From the NCBI RefSeq assembly GCF_032854445.1, contig NC_088296.1:21315853-21379852 (forward strand): a DNA stretch of 64,000 nt, read 5' to 3'. This document shows, piece by piece, positions 10,708-21,400 of this stretch. The notes under the pieces were generated by a model. That model searched no databases and was not told the origin of the DNA. It was given only the letters and a program-made list of their open reading frames with translations. Both the position numbers and the translations under genes were made by a program. The stretch's first letter is position 1, and each line of letters begins with the position of its first letter. Source of the stretch: Liolophura sinensis. Its lineage: Eukaryota; Mollusca; Polyplacophora; Chitonida; Chitonidae.

Positions 10708-11397
10708 CTAACCTCGACCACACAAAGCTGAATGTTTCCTCCAATGATCCGGTTCAAGACAATGAGCCCTGGGCTGGATGTTTTGAACCGATCAATAAAA
10801 TAACCCCAGACCATTCTACTGAAGTTTACCGTGGTCAAACGTCAACAAAGATAACGTCGGCCCGGTCGTCAAGAGAGGTAACACCAACAAAAACATCCCA
10901 ATCGATTTCATTAACTAACTTTCATCATCAGTCATCGTGGACAGACGCAGTGCATATGTCAGCAACACCGACACCAGCAACAACAACAACGTCCGAGATT
11001 CCTGCAAAGCCGGAAAGATTTTACACTACCGCTATTTACAAGGGGACTACGGCACCATACGAGGATAGTTCGGCATCATATGAGTGGACTACGGAATCAT
11101 AAGAATGGACTACGAAATCATACGGGGGGACTACGGAATCACACGAGGGGACTACGGAATCACACGAGGGGTCAAGAGCTTCTGATTCGACAGAGTTAAG
11201 CCATCGTTTTTCAGAAGATGTGAAGTGGACATCAAACTTGATATCTACCAAACTTGGCGATACATTCACAGGGACAACCATGTCCCTCGGGGACACGTCT
11301 CACGAAAGCACCTCACTGAGGACCGACAGCGTAACACAAATGATCGAGCAACAGTCTACTGACCGTGTTTCGACAACGCATAACGTAAATATGCCAG
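10708..11397 (+). pseudogene. Copy 1 mucin-like stalk exon
   Basis: 690 nt, phase 1-1. It opens NLDHTKLNVSSNDPVQDNEP then WAGC, followed by Thr/Ser-rich sequence with 7-residue repeats of the YEGTTES type. TAA at 11100-11102 stops the frame in the repeat region. Donor AG before GTAATT. Confidence 0.85.
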
Positions 11398-11540
11398 GTA
11401 ATTCATTCATCTTTCATATTTTCAACAGACATCGAATGTCTGATGTGAAAACGCTCTTATAAGACCAGCGCTGCGAACTATTTACTCAAATCACTTGTCT
11501 TCGTTGCAAACATTCTCACCACGTACAGCACAAGTAAGTA

Positions 11541-11735
11541 AAGACGTACAGCACAGGGAGAAAAATCAGAACAGTGATGTCAGTGTGTGATACTTAGCAA
11601 CCAGTACCCGGTGAAATACGTCCTCTTCCCACCTGTTGGTGTAAGCGATTAAATAGTAGCAAGTTACTCGTCCCTTAGCGCCATTGCTTAAGTAGAATTA
11701 GGTAAAAGCAGTGTCTTATGTTAATTGCAATTTAT
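11541..11735 (+). repeat. Dispersed repeat D
   Basis: Contains AAAAATCAGAACAGTG, GTCAGTGTGTGATACTTAGC and CCCGGTGAAATACG, in the stalk-anchor intron of copy 1. Confidence 0.6.
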
Positions 11736-12495
11736 TAGACGTCACGGGTCTAGAATTTACTAAAAATGTCGTGTTGTAATCACATTTAACATGAAATAAC
11801 ATTAAAAGAATCCAAAGCGATCAGGTCTGTTGGATACGCCGTTTTAGTGGAAAAGAAAGGCGCTGAGATACTTTGTCTTGAAGAACATTCCCAAGTGCAT
11901 CTTAACGATTTGAACACTATTTTGCTGGAAGTCCCCAACGAACACTACACCGCACAGAAGAGCAGCCTATTGTCAGCAAGCCCAGGAAACATTTATTGTG
12001 GAAGATCAATAATCAATAAATAATGTTTTAAACGCACATCTAGCATTTAAAAGTAAAACATTTAACCACTCGACCAAGGAACTCCCCAAGGAGAGGTACA
12101 TAACACCTGTGAAGTCAATTCCGAGTTACTCTATAAAACACGCTATCCAATCTTACTAAACTGTTATAATTAAAATACACCTATGTTAGTGCTCGAGCAT
12201 CACATTTGTTTTAATGAACACATTTTATTTTGGCTTTATATCCGTACTTTAAGAGTCTTATTTCTCAGAAAAGACGATTATAGACCATCAGATCAAACGG
12301 ATGTCTTCTAAAAATCCTCGAAAACATTGTCTATTATCCACTGGAACTGAAACAGATTGAAACAACACCAAAAAAAAATACAACCGACATTTGTATACCA
12401 GGTACACCTGAATTTCAACATGTGCGTCAATTTTTGGTCCTATCTGAATTTATCCCAAATTGTCAATGAAATACTTTTTTTTTATATTGTTTTAG

Positions 12496-12790
12496 GCAAT
12501 GAAACGGAAGAAAGCGAGTAGTGTGAATGTCAATGCCTACCCAACGTTAAACTGAAAGAAGTGGAAAAGAATGAGTTCACGAAGAAGCTAATTTCCTCAC
12601 TTACTCTGAACAAGCTGACATTTCGTCCAATCGGAGACGATATGAGAGTGCGCATGATCCGCGACCTTCGGCTCAGAGGATCGGCTGGCTGGGACTTGTG
12701 TTACTGTGTGTAACGTTTGGAGGGTTGTTCTTAACGGACTGCCATAAACTGTACAGAGACATCACTTGTAAAACTGCACGGAAGTATTAA
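12496..12790 (+). pseudogene. Copy 1 membrane-anchor exon
   Basis: Its start is in frame up to TAG at 12519-12521 (Trp in relatives). CECQC follows; one base is then missing at about 12613 (AACAAGCTGACA versus AACAAGTCTAACA). After the shift it reads RRYESAHDPRPSAQ, IGWLGLVLLCVTFGGLFL and LYRDITCKTARKY, then TAA. Confidence 0.88.
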
Positions 12791-12938
12791 ATGTGATCAA
12801 ACTGTATTTCTGATGGCTTTGTCATCGGGAAAAGTTCAGGACTGAAGTGAAAAATGCAACAGAATAATAGCCCATGACGATAAATGTACTTGATGAAATG
12901 TAAATGGGTCCATGTGAACTTATTTCCGCAACAGTGTG

Positions 12939-12944
12939 AATAAA
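12939..12944 (+). terminator. Poly(A) signal AATAAA, copy 1
   Basis: A canonical hexamer about 150 nt after the anchor-exon stop codon of copy 1. Confidence 0.5.
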
Positions 12945-13030
12945 ACACCTGTTTGATAACATGTTCAGAATGGCTCTACTACATGTAGTCAGTTCTTTTA
13001 AACTATTGCACCATCATGATGACTTGCTTC

Positions 13031-13122
13031 TTTATTTACTTCTCGGGTATTTTACTCCATACTCAAGTACACTTCACTTTATTTCACGGCGGTCATCATT
13101 ATGGTAGGAAGCCGCGCAGAGG
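13031..13122 (-). repeat. SINE A fragment
   Basis: TATTTTACTCCATACTCAAG and ACGGCGGTCATCATTATGGT match the family 3' half. Confidence 0.7.
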
Positions 13123-13851
13123 GACAGTTAATGACAGAAAGATTAAATGTTTGTTTTTAAAAGGCTTGGAGACAAAAGATATTTGTTTCGTCTCATTTAC
13201 TGACATAAAATCCTATGAATTCCGTCTATCCACTTTGCAGGCTGTTTCCTTTGATTAGGTTCCTTTAATCGTAAAACTCAACGGCGTCGTTTAAGTTGAG
13301 TCTTGTTGGGTATAATGGCAGATGACAGTTAAATAAATAAAATAACTACCAGGCGCTAGGAAAGCACAGTCGTCGGCGACAGCCTGATACATGAATCTCA
13401 CACAACAGACAAAGGGGTAATACCCTGCATTTGTGTCAGTATGCGTGTCACCAATGAAATTTAACGGCCTGGTGCTTGATGCACAAATTTTCATCCAAAT
13501 CGCTGAATAAACTTTAGAGTAAAGTTGCTGATTGACGCACAAGCACGAGTACTTCCTACTCGGATAGTCTTCTGAAAGTAATCTACAATTACGTTTAGAT
13601 AGGACTGACAGATATCTGATGTCGTGTCATGGTTCTCTTCGTTTTCCTTCACATATACCTTTGCCCGGCGTTTTATCTGCATGTCGTATATCCCATTTCC
13701 CCCTCATTGTACATTGTGAATTCAGTGTCAGTGATTGTGAACAAGTAGGCAGTCCAGTGTATCCAGTGTGTCGATGCCAGTGCTCTGTGCTCAGTGCTCA
13801 GTTTTAGTGCTCTGGGTTTCTCACGGGGGGTAGAAGATAAAGCATTGATTG

Positions 13852-13910
13852 ATGGATTGATTGGTGTATTACACCGTACGCCAGAACATTTCCCTAACAC
13901 GACGTGTGAC
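13852..13910 (-). repeat. SINE A 3'-end fragment
   Basis: GATTGGTGTATTACACCGTA then CCAGAACATTTCC; short and diverged. Confidence 0.55.
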
Positions 13911-14174
13911 CAATTTCGAGGGTAGAGAATGAGGAAACTTCTCGGATGTAACAGTTTTATCCACAAAGATGCTCCGTGTGTAAGCTATTTTAGTGGGGAA
14001 TCAAAAGTCACCCACACGCTAAACACTGTCTCAACTTGTAGGTATTCTACGGCTTTAGAATGTGGTAATAGAAAATGTACAGCACTGTGAGGCTAACAAC
14101 TGCAATGCATCGAGTGCCAGCCGTCTTCATTGAAATCGTCACAGCATTTGTGTATATAAGCCATAGGCTCTGTG

Positions 14175-14252
14175 TAAAGGGGAAACCCCAACTTGTACAC
14201 GACAAAGGTGCCCAAAAGGGGAAACCCAGCTTGTACGAAACAAAAATGCCCA
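14175..14252. repeat. About 40-bp tandem duplication
   Basis: AAAGGGGAAACCCCAACTTG through GGTGCCC is followed directly by AAAAGGGGAAACCCAGCTTG through ATGCCC. Confidence 0.8.
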
Positions 14253-14295
14253 TTTTATTATCTCACCGCTATACATACAATCTGTTTGTTACTTT

Positions 14296-14590
14296 CAGGT
14301 TTAACGTCGCTTTTAACATTATTTCGGTTAACTCACTCAGGACGCTGTCTTCTTGTAGCAACACATTTATGATGCTGCCTCTCTGAAACGCCTTGCCGAA
14401 AACACCAGATCTGAAGCCTCATCATATTATACTGACACTGGGTCGACCAATACTTTACCTATATATCTTTTGTCAAGAGCCAAGCGATGTAATGCCAAGA
14501 TTACAGACTAAAAAGTCTTAGGTAGGACTCGATAGGGAATTGAACCCTGGATTTGCTAGCCAGACACTCTATCTCTGTCCGTCTGTCAAG
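14296..14590 (-). repeat. SINE C, diverged
   Basis: TTTAACGTCGCTTTTAACAT opens it, as in the copy at 62362. CATCATATTATACTGACACT also matches. Its right end holds a tRNA-like remnant (GGGAATTGAACCCTGGA at about 14535). Confidence 0.55.
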
Positions 14591-14874
14591 AACATTATAG
14601 AAACATTACGCAGGATTTGGATCAAATTCTATGCGTCTGTAGGTATTGGGTTAAGTACCAATCCATCAAATTATGATCCAGGCTAGCATTAAAATACAGA
14701 TTAAGGAAGGTTCTTAACGATATTTGATGTTTGACTGGTGGGTCAAAGCAGATTATTGCTTTTTGGCATATAATGGAAGGGCGTGTACATAAAAGAGAAC
14801 TGAACAAGGCATGGCTACTCTTGGTGCCATACCGTATATGGTCAAACAGGACACATGATGTAACTTCTCTCTGG

Positions 14875-15118
14875 GGCCTCGATGGCCTCAGTAGCCTGGT
14901 GGTTTGTACTAGTTAAGTACAATAGAGCCTCTCACCAATCCGGTCGCAGTGAATTCCATGAAGTCCAGCATAAGCTGTCTTCCTCTCCGGCCGTATACGT
15001 GGGAAGGTCTGACAGTAACCTGTGAATGGTTTCCTCCCACCATAATGCTGTCCGCGTTTGTACAGTTGAAATATTCTTGAGTACAGCGCACAACAACAAT
15101 CAAATAAATAAAGAAATA
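14875..15118 (+). repeat. SINE A, near full length
   Basis: Diverged tRNA-like head (GATGGCCTCAGTAGCCTGGT), CTCTCACCAATCCGGTCGCA, GGCCGTATACGTGGGAAGGT, then AATATTCTTGAGTACAGCGC and an AAAT tail. Confidence 0.85.
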
Positions 15119-15264
15119 TAGCTTCGTGACTAATTAACTAAATTAAACCTTGTGTTCTACACCTTGAATGGAGTTATGTAAAAAAAATAATAGAAATACA
15201 TAATTTCTCTGTCAGGCTTATCTGTCAGGCTCTGTCAGGCTTGTCTATAACAGATAATTTTTTT

Positions 15265-15340
15265 CACCGAGACCGTATTTCACCGGTTATGTGTGACTAT
15301 TTGCCAATTATCACACTGTCGTTTTCCGATCTGGTTTTAA
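15265..15340 (-). repeat. Dispersed repeat D
   Basis: The reverse complement contains GACAGTGTGATAATTGGCAA then ACCGGTGAAATACGG, one of the best matches to the D core. Confidence 0.7.
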
Positions 15341-15555
15341 AACATGCTGTTGTGGGTTCTTTCATTATTTTTGTGTAATCTCATGTACTATAATAAGGCG
15401 GATTAACAGTTTCCAAACTGATGAAGGGCCGTTTTCACAAAATTTCCTAAATCAGTTTTTCGTATTGCTTTCCCCGATGCTATGGGCATACTAATAAAAG
15501 ACAACGTTATTTCCGAATATTTATTCACCCAATTTTGATTTCCCCCCAATAAAAA

Positions 15556-15805
15556 TATTTATTTGATTGGGGTTTTTCGCCAATATTTCACTTATACGAC
15601 GGTGACCAGCGCCATGGTGGGAAGAAACCGGCCAGAGCCCAGGGAACACCCAGGACCATCCGCAGTTTGCTGCAACACCTCCTCATGCTCGACTGGGGAT
15701 GGAGCAAGCATAAGCTGAACTTGAACTCATACCCACCGAGTTGGTGTGAGGCTCATGTCCACTGCGCCGAGCTGAAAGGCTAACAAACTCGGCCACGGGA
15801 GCCAC
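15556..15805 (-). repeat. SINE A, full length
   Basis: Tail ATTTATTTGATTGG at the left, body CCAGCGCCATGGTGGGAAGA, diverged tRNA-like head CTCGGCCACGGGAGCC at the right. Confidence 0.85.
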
Positions 15806-16573
15806 ATGCTGGTTAAAAGTAGAAGGCTCTCAGAGAGTTCAAACCAACGGAATTTGCAGCAAGGACATACATGTACTTAAAAATGACATTTTTTGCCGAA
15901 TATTTCAGTCATCGAGAGAAAAAAATTGAATGAAAAAAAGAAGAAAAAAATTTCTATTCCTCATAATTTTTCTTTGTTGGGGACACAGTAGAGTCTGTGA
16001 GAAAACAAACTGCATTACCGGTATTGGTTCACGTGCGTATTGCTTTTCATTTTGATAGAATAGTTATTCACGTGAGTAAAAATATTCCTCTACGAGACTA
16101 AATATCCACACAGTGTATACCAACACAACACGCTGGCATATATTATGGCCTGAATCGTGTAAAGATATTGGTGACGGTAATAACAAAAGGAAAAACTCTC
16201 TGACGATGATGTCGGTTGCTCAAGGGAGACAACTCTGATATTCCGACACTTCTTATTTCAGGTTGCTTCCTGTATTGAACTCATGATTCATGGTCGTTTA
16301 CTGCCGTATTGGAGAAGAATTCCTTTGTGCAACAAATGTATAATTTGTCACCCGGTGCTGTATGCCATAATGATGGCATAGCCCATGTCATTATTCATCA
16401 GTATGACATATAGACAGCGGGTGATCCTTCAACCAATAATGCGTGAGATTGCCCAAAAACACTCTGTGATAACCGTTTAACGATAATTGTGAGCTATACC
16501 ACGGAAATTAACCAATTCCCAACACAGAGATGGCTTTCGAGTAAATACACATAGAGAAAGTTGTTGCTGTGGG

Positions 16574-16616
16574 CAGGGGGGTGTGGTAGAGGGGTGGGGG
16601 GTGGGGGGTGGTGGTA
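16574..16616 (+). repeat. G-rich tract with possible quadruplex
   Basis: Several runs of three to six G separated by T or short spacers (GGGGTGGGGGGTGGGGGGTG). This fits a G-quadruplex pattern in an otherwise AT-rich area. Confidence 0.5.
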
Positions 16617-16840
16617 GAGTGAGAATTGAGTGATGAGTGTTGAATCATCATCAGATGACCTTTTTAAGCTATTTGATCACTTGTACTATGGCGCTCATTT
16701 TCATGAGCAGAGGAAACCGGCGTGTCCAGACAACGGGCGCTTTTCTGGCTTTTTACATTTATGAAGTCCGTGTGATGCTGATGAAAGACAGGGAAATTAT
16801 TTCCGAGAAGATCCGTTACTATCTTGTCCTGTTATCAATA

Positions 16841-17075
16841 AGCTTGTGCACAGATTATCTGCTGTCACTATCTTGGCCTGTTTTCACTAAGCTTGTGCAC
16901 AGATTATCTCCTGTTAGTAGCTTGGCTTTTAGTCGCTAAGCTTGTGCACAGATTATCTGCTGTCACTATCTCGGCCTGTTTTCACTAAGCTTGTGCACAG
17001 ATTATCTGCTGTCACTATCTTGGCTTGTGGTCGCTAAGCTTGTGCACAAATTATCTGATGTCACTATCATTGCCT
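16841..17075. repeat. 49-bp minisatellite, about 4-5 units
   Basis: GCTTGTGCACAGATTATCTG plus CTGTCACTATCTTGGCCTG and TTTTCACTAA recurs with a 49-bp period. Confidence 0.85.
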
Positions 17076-17894
17076 GCTTTGCACAGATAATATCAGAATA
17101 TTTGAAAAAAAGAAACGAGGTCCAACACACACGGTACCTTTTGTTCAACACTTTTGTTTCACAATATTTTAATTTACAACCTTCATTTTTATAATTAACC
17201 GAACAAATTCTCTGTTAGTTAAAAAATTTATCACAACCACAGAGAGCAACTGCCAATGGCTTTTCCTCAGACTGGTGAGTTGTGTGGTTTGGGGTCCACA
17301 CTGATCTATTTTGGGACCTTGCATGTTACCATTTTCTCAATGATCTACCTTTGGTTTTACAATATTCTCAATGTCTTTTTGTTTGCGGATGATCGCAAAA
17401 AGTTTAATTCTGTATCAAAGTTAGTTGACTGTGATCAGCTACAAAATCAACTGGTGTGCACAGTGTAAGATTAAACTCAGTGATTCCTAATTGTTTGTTT
17501 GTTCATTTTTTCAACATAAGGGAACAAACTTCAGCGTGTGTACAAAAAATAATGTATACATAACATAAGTAAGACAAGTATTTTATCATCTACAAAACAC
17601 CCTATCGGAACATTTTATATAATTTTATCCTTTGTGTTGACAATAAATACTAGCAAACTTTCATACGACATTATAGTCGGACAATCTAGATTCGGATGTG
17701 CCACAATCCATCATCATGTGTGCAACAGTGACTGAAACAGAAACATCTTGAAAACTTGCTTGAAAAACCCACTCCACGAAATGTAACATGATTCATGTAT
17801 AACAACGCAAACTGAATATTTCTCTGTAATGTGACTTTATTCACACCATTTGCATTCCAACAAGCATATTTATCATTACAATGTTTTGTAATGT
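17076..17894. other. No feature recognised
   Basis: AT-rich sequence downstream of copy 2. The short open frames at 17256-17468 and 17881-18159 have no recognisable domain; the second is explained by the duplicated gene end. Confidence 0.5.
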
Positions 17895-18130
17895 TGTGTT
17901 TATGACTTACGTCTTAATTTCCCCACAGTTTGCAAAAAAACAAAAAAAAGTTTGGTTATACATGTATTTCATACTTCGGTGTGGTTTTACGTGTAATGTC
18001 TTTACAGTATGTGAAAGTCAACAAGCCTCCAACGTTATACACTGTAACATTTATGCATCAACGACGTACGTCTTAAAGCAGTCACGAAAGTTTGCGAATA
18101 TTAATGAACAAGGTTCGGTTATGCATGTGT
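17895..18130 (-). pseudogene. Duplicated relic of the copy 2 gene end
   Basis: On the - strand, 17970-18045 reads VTVYNVGGLL, then CKDITRKTTPKY, recognisably the end of an anchor exon (FGGLFLTDF, LYRDITRKSAQKY). The stop after KY is lost. Flanking TACGTCTTAA and AGTTTGC also repeat at about 17912 and 18068, so a segment of about 155-160 bp spanning the gene end has been tandemly duplicated and has decayed. Confidence 0.7.
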
Positions 18131-18426
18131 TTAATACTTTTGAGCGGATTTACGCGTGATGTCTCTGTACAGTTTATGGAAATCCGTTAAAAACAACCCT
18201 CCAAACGTTACACACAATAACACAAGTCCCAGCCAACCCACACTCTGAGCCGAAGGTCGCGGATCATGCGCACTCTCATATCGTCTCCGATTGGACGAAA
18301 TGTTAGACTTGTTCACAGTAAGAAAAGAAATGAGTTTATCTGTGAACTTCTTCTTTTCCACTTCGTTTAGTTTCGAGTAGCGTACACACCGACATTTACA
18401 CCACATGAGTCCTTCCGTTTCATAAA
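18131..18426 (-). CDS. Copy 2 exon: CxCxC knuckle, TM anchor, tail
   Basis: Acceptor CTTGTAG. It encodes VYETEGLMWCKCRC, then NKSNISSNRRRYESAHDPRP, WLGLVLLCVTFGGLFL and LYRDITRKSAQKY, then TAA. Confidence 0.88.
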
Positions 18427-21400
18427 CTACAAGGGTAGTAGAAAAAACAGATATCATGTGATTGTAATAAGTGAACAACTTGAAAAGAATCAAAAAAAAT
18501 TCCAAAGTAGTTACTCCTTTTTGATTTTGTACATTTCATGAACATCTTTTGGAAAAAAAATGTAGTATACTATTTTTTGGTCTAAAAAATTCCCTCAATA
18601 TTTTTCATTGATTGTTAATAACTAAGGAGTTCATTCGATACATCCCCAGTGCGCCTATATAATCTGACCATTTGCACATGCCTTGAAGTGCCACGTTTGG
18701 GAAAAACTTCAGCCACAGGTGAGTTTGTATAAAAACGAAATACACTGACAAGTTTTCACAAGCTCTCAAATTCATTGTTACAGTAGTTATTTCGTACCAT
18801 CACAGTATTATGTGCACTCCTAAAATTAATTTTAAACGTGGCTTTGTTTATTTTTCAATGGAATATTGTCTTCTTAACTCCACATATCTGCATTATCTAG
18901 AAAGAAGGATAACTGGCTCATCGCTTTATCCATTTCTCTTTTTTTAATGGCTTACTTGACGTATTTATTTCCTGCGTCGCCGAAACGTGGTCAGTAGGCT
19001 GTTGATCCATTGTGGAGGCAACACTGACTGTTCCCTGGGGGGAATCGGACGGATGAGTGTTAGTTAGTGTCCTCAATTTTGTTGTTGTTACCTCCCTTGA
19101 TAACCAGGCAAATGTTGTTGTTGCTGTTGATGTTTGACCACTGTAATCTTCAGTAGAAAGGTCTGGGGTTGTTTTATTGATCGGTTCAGAACATCCAGCC
19201 CAGGGCTCATTGTCTTGCACCGGATCATTGAAGGAAGCAACTAGGCCTGTGTGGTTGAGTTGAGCTGAAAGCCATACCAATTGATCGATCCCTTCATTGA
19301 CTGTTTTGTTAAGTGTTTTGTCTCGGTTAATTGATTAGTTAATTTATCGATACGATAGTCTGCAGTGGCTTACTTCTTTTTTTAAGGGGGGTGGGGGGGG
19401 GGGTGGTGGTGGTGGTAATTCTTTAACTGATCAACTGGGGTAATTTTACATTCAGTAAAACTACCCCATTACTTGGTGTTCTCCAGAAAAAATTTTGAAT
19501 TTCAGAAAACTCACACTGTTCCTAATTAACTGAGTTGAACGTCTTTCTTAACAACACTCAAAAAATAATCTGTTGCATTTAACAGAACGTCTGTTGCCTG
19601 AGTTATGCTACATGCTGAATGTATTCTTCTATTACAGAATTAAGATTCTATTAGACTAACAAAATATTATGTTGAATTTGACATGGAGTATGGATCCACC
19701 ACATCCAATGTTCCACCATCCCTTCACGTGACAACGTGCCATGACATGACAAAACAAATCAACATTGGTAGGCAATTTGTGGGACATCCGGTTGACCTAC
19801 TTGCTAAAATATTGCTTTCTTGCTAAAATATTGATTGTGATTGACCAAATGCGTGTTCTTGATTGACACTTCGCAAAGGTCTATTGTGAATACATTGTAT
19901 CATCGCCCAGACCACAGGCTTTCTCTTAAAATTGAAAGATTGATTTTTTGAGTGAACGCTCATAAATTCAGGGACACCCCTGAAAATAAGTGTCAGCCAA
20001 AATAAACTTAAAACATACATACAATACTACTTTTATTATCATTTGCTTTAGATTTGATAAGTGTTTATAATGAAAATAAATGTTTGGGTTATGTTATGGA
20101 CGATTCCCAAGATTGCTCTTGTATGCACTGAAACCGGGTTCTGTTGATCTTAGGTTTGACTGAAATTCTAGTGTGATCTTATTGTCCATAAAATCGAGCC
20201 ATTACAACAATGAATCAAGTATTTACGGCCTTGGACAGAAAACTAAGGAAACTCGTGTAAAGAAAGTGATTTGACGTTTGAAAATGACACCTGATTTTTG
20301 ATGTTTTCTATTGCGCAAAAAAGAATCTACAAGAAATTAATGAAAATATATTTAAGTACAAATTTATACAGTTCTTTTATCTTCACTTTAAACCGTGAAG
20401 CATGTTTTCAGAAATGGAAAAATATTTAGAAACAATCTATAATGTCTGACAGGGTCAAACAAATTAATGTTAAAGTCTTACCTTGGAAGCAAATTTTTAC
20501 GTACAGCGCCGATCGAACATGTGTTGCATTGCCGTCGGAGTTGGCTAAAAGTTTAGCCATTGACTGGGCCCTGTATAAACTACACAGCCAGCCAAGGGCG
20601 GCTAGAAAATATGTGACGGCCCAACACTCCGGCTGACCCGTGTCGAGGAGACAGGCCTGTTGACAGTCATCCACATTGGATACCCGCAGTTTATACTCTG
20701 GTGATATACCCTGAACTTTATAATTAGGTCGCTCTACAAAGGTACATTGGCCTGAAAAGAATAAAATTAACATCAGATAAAATAAGACGATTTTATCATC
20801 CAAATCTCACAATTTGCAGTACGTTTTTATAAAACCAGAGCAGCGACAACGGTGAGATAATTGGCAAATGGTCATATGTGACCGTCTTGTCACTTTATTT
20901 TAATTAGGCTTTCATTCTAACTTTTCGTGCAAAAGCTTAAAAAGTATCAACCGTTCCGTCCCCCTATCACCGTGGCTTAAGAAGAATCAGATGCGTTAAA
21001 TGAGACAAGATCTCACCGGTCTGAAAATACCGTTTTGTTGACACTTTTAATCACTTTGTACATCGAAGAAGAACACGAGTTGACGGCTTCGCGTTTGGTT
21101 GTAAATAAAGCCAAGCGGTTCTTCTTAGACCATTCAATAAATGGCGTTTTGTTGTGTGGGCATGGGATTAGCCAATTATAGCTTTTTGTCGATATGCTTA
21201 CAGTTTGCTTACGCTCAGAGTAGGCTAGTTGACTGTATAAGGCGATACTGTAAATTAGCGTCTCCAAAGGGACCAAGCGTAAGGGACTCTTAGCCTACCA
21301 ACAGAGTCCTGGTTTTTGCAATTATCCAATGCTAAAGACTACAGACCATAGAAATCGCTAGCAGTGTACATGTACCACCTATTACAAAGTACTACCTTCT

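Larger units (their letters stand above)
4341..12944 (+). pseudogene. Receptor copy 1: CTLD-PAN-mucin-TM gene, decayed
   Basis: All exons found in the intact relatives are present in order: a non-coding first exon with donor after 4396, then 4742-4766 (ATG), 5426-5476 (signal peptide), 5980-6157 and 7424-7638 (CTLD), 8209-8460 (PAN/apple), 10708-11397 (stalk) and 12496-12790 (anchor). Five lesions break it: TGA at 6078-6080 in place of an Arg codon in the CTLD, AT instead of GT at the PAN exon donor (8461-8462), TAA at 11100-11102 in the stalk, TAG at 12519-12521 in place of the Trp before CxCxC, and a one-base deletion near 12613 in the anchor exon. The coding sum is exactly one base short of a multiple of three. 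A poly(A) signal AATAAA sits at 12939-12944. It runs opposite to the other four copies. Calling it a pseudogene is strongly supported, although it could still be transcribed. Confidence 0.88.
12950..16840. other. Intergenic between convergent copies 1 and 2, SINE-rich
   Basis: Contains SINE A fragments (13031-13122, 13852-13910, 14875-15118, 15556-15805), a SINE C copy (14296-14590), a repeat D copy (15265-15340), a 40-bp duplication (about 14175-14252) and a G-rich tract (16574-16616). No coding region is supported. Confidence 0.6.
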
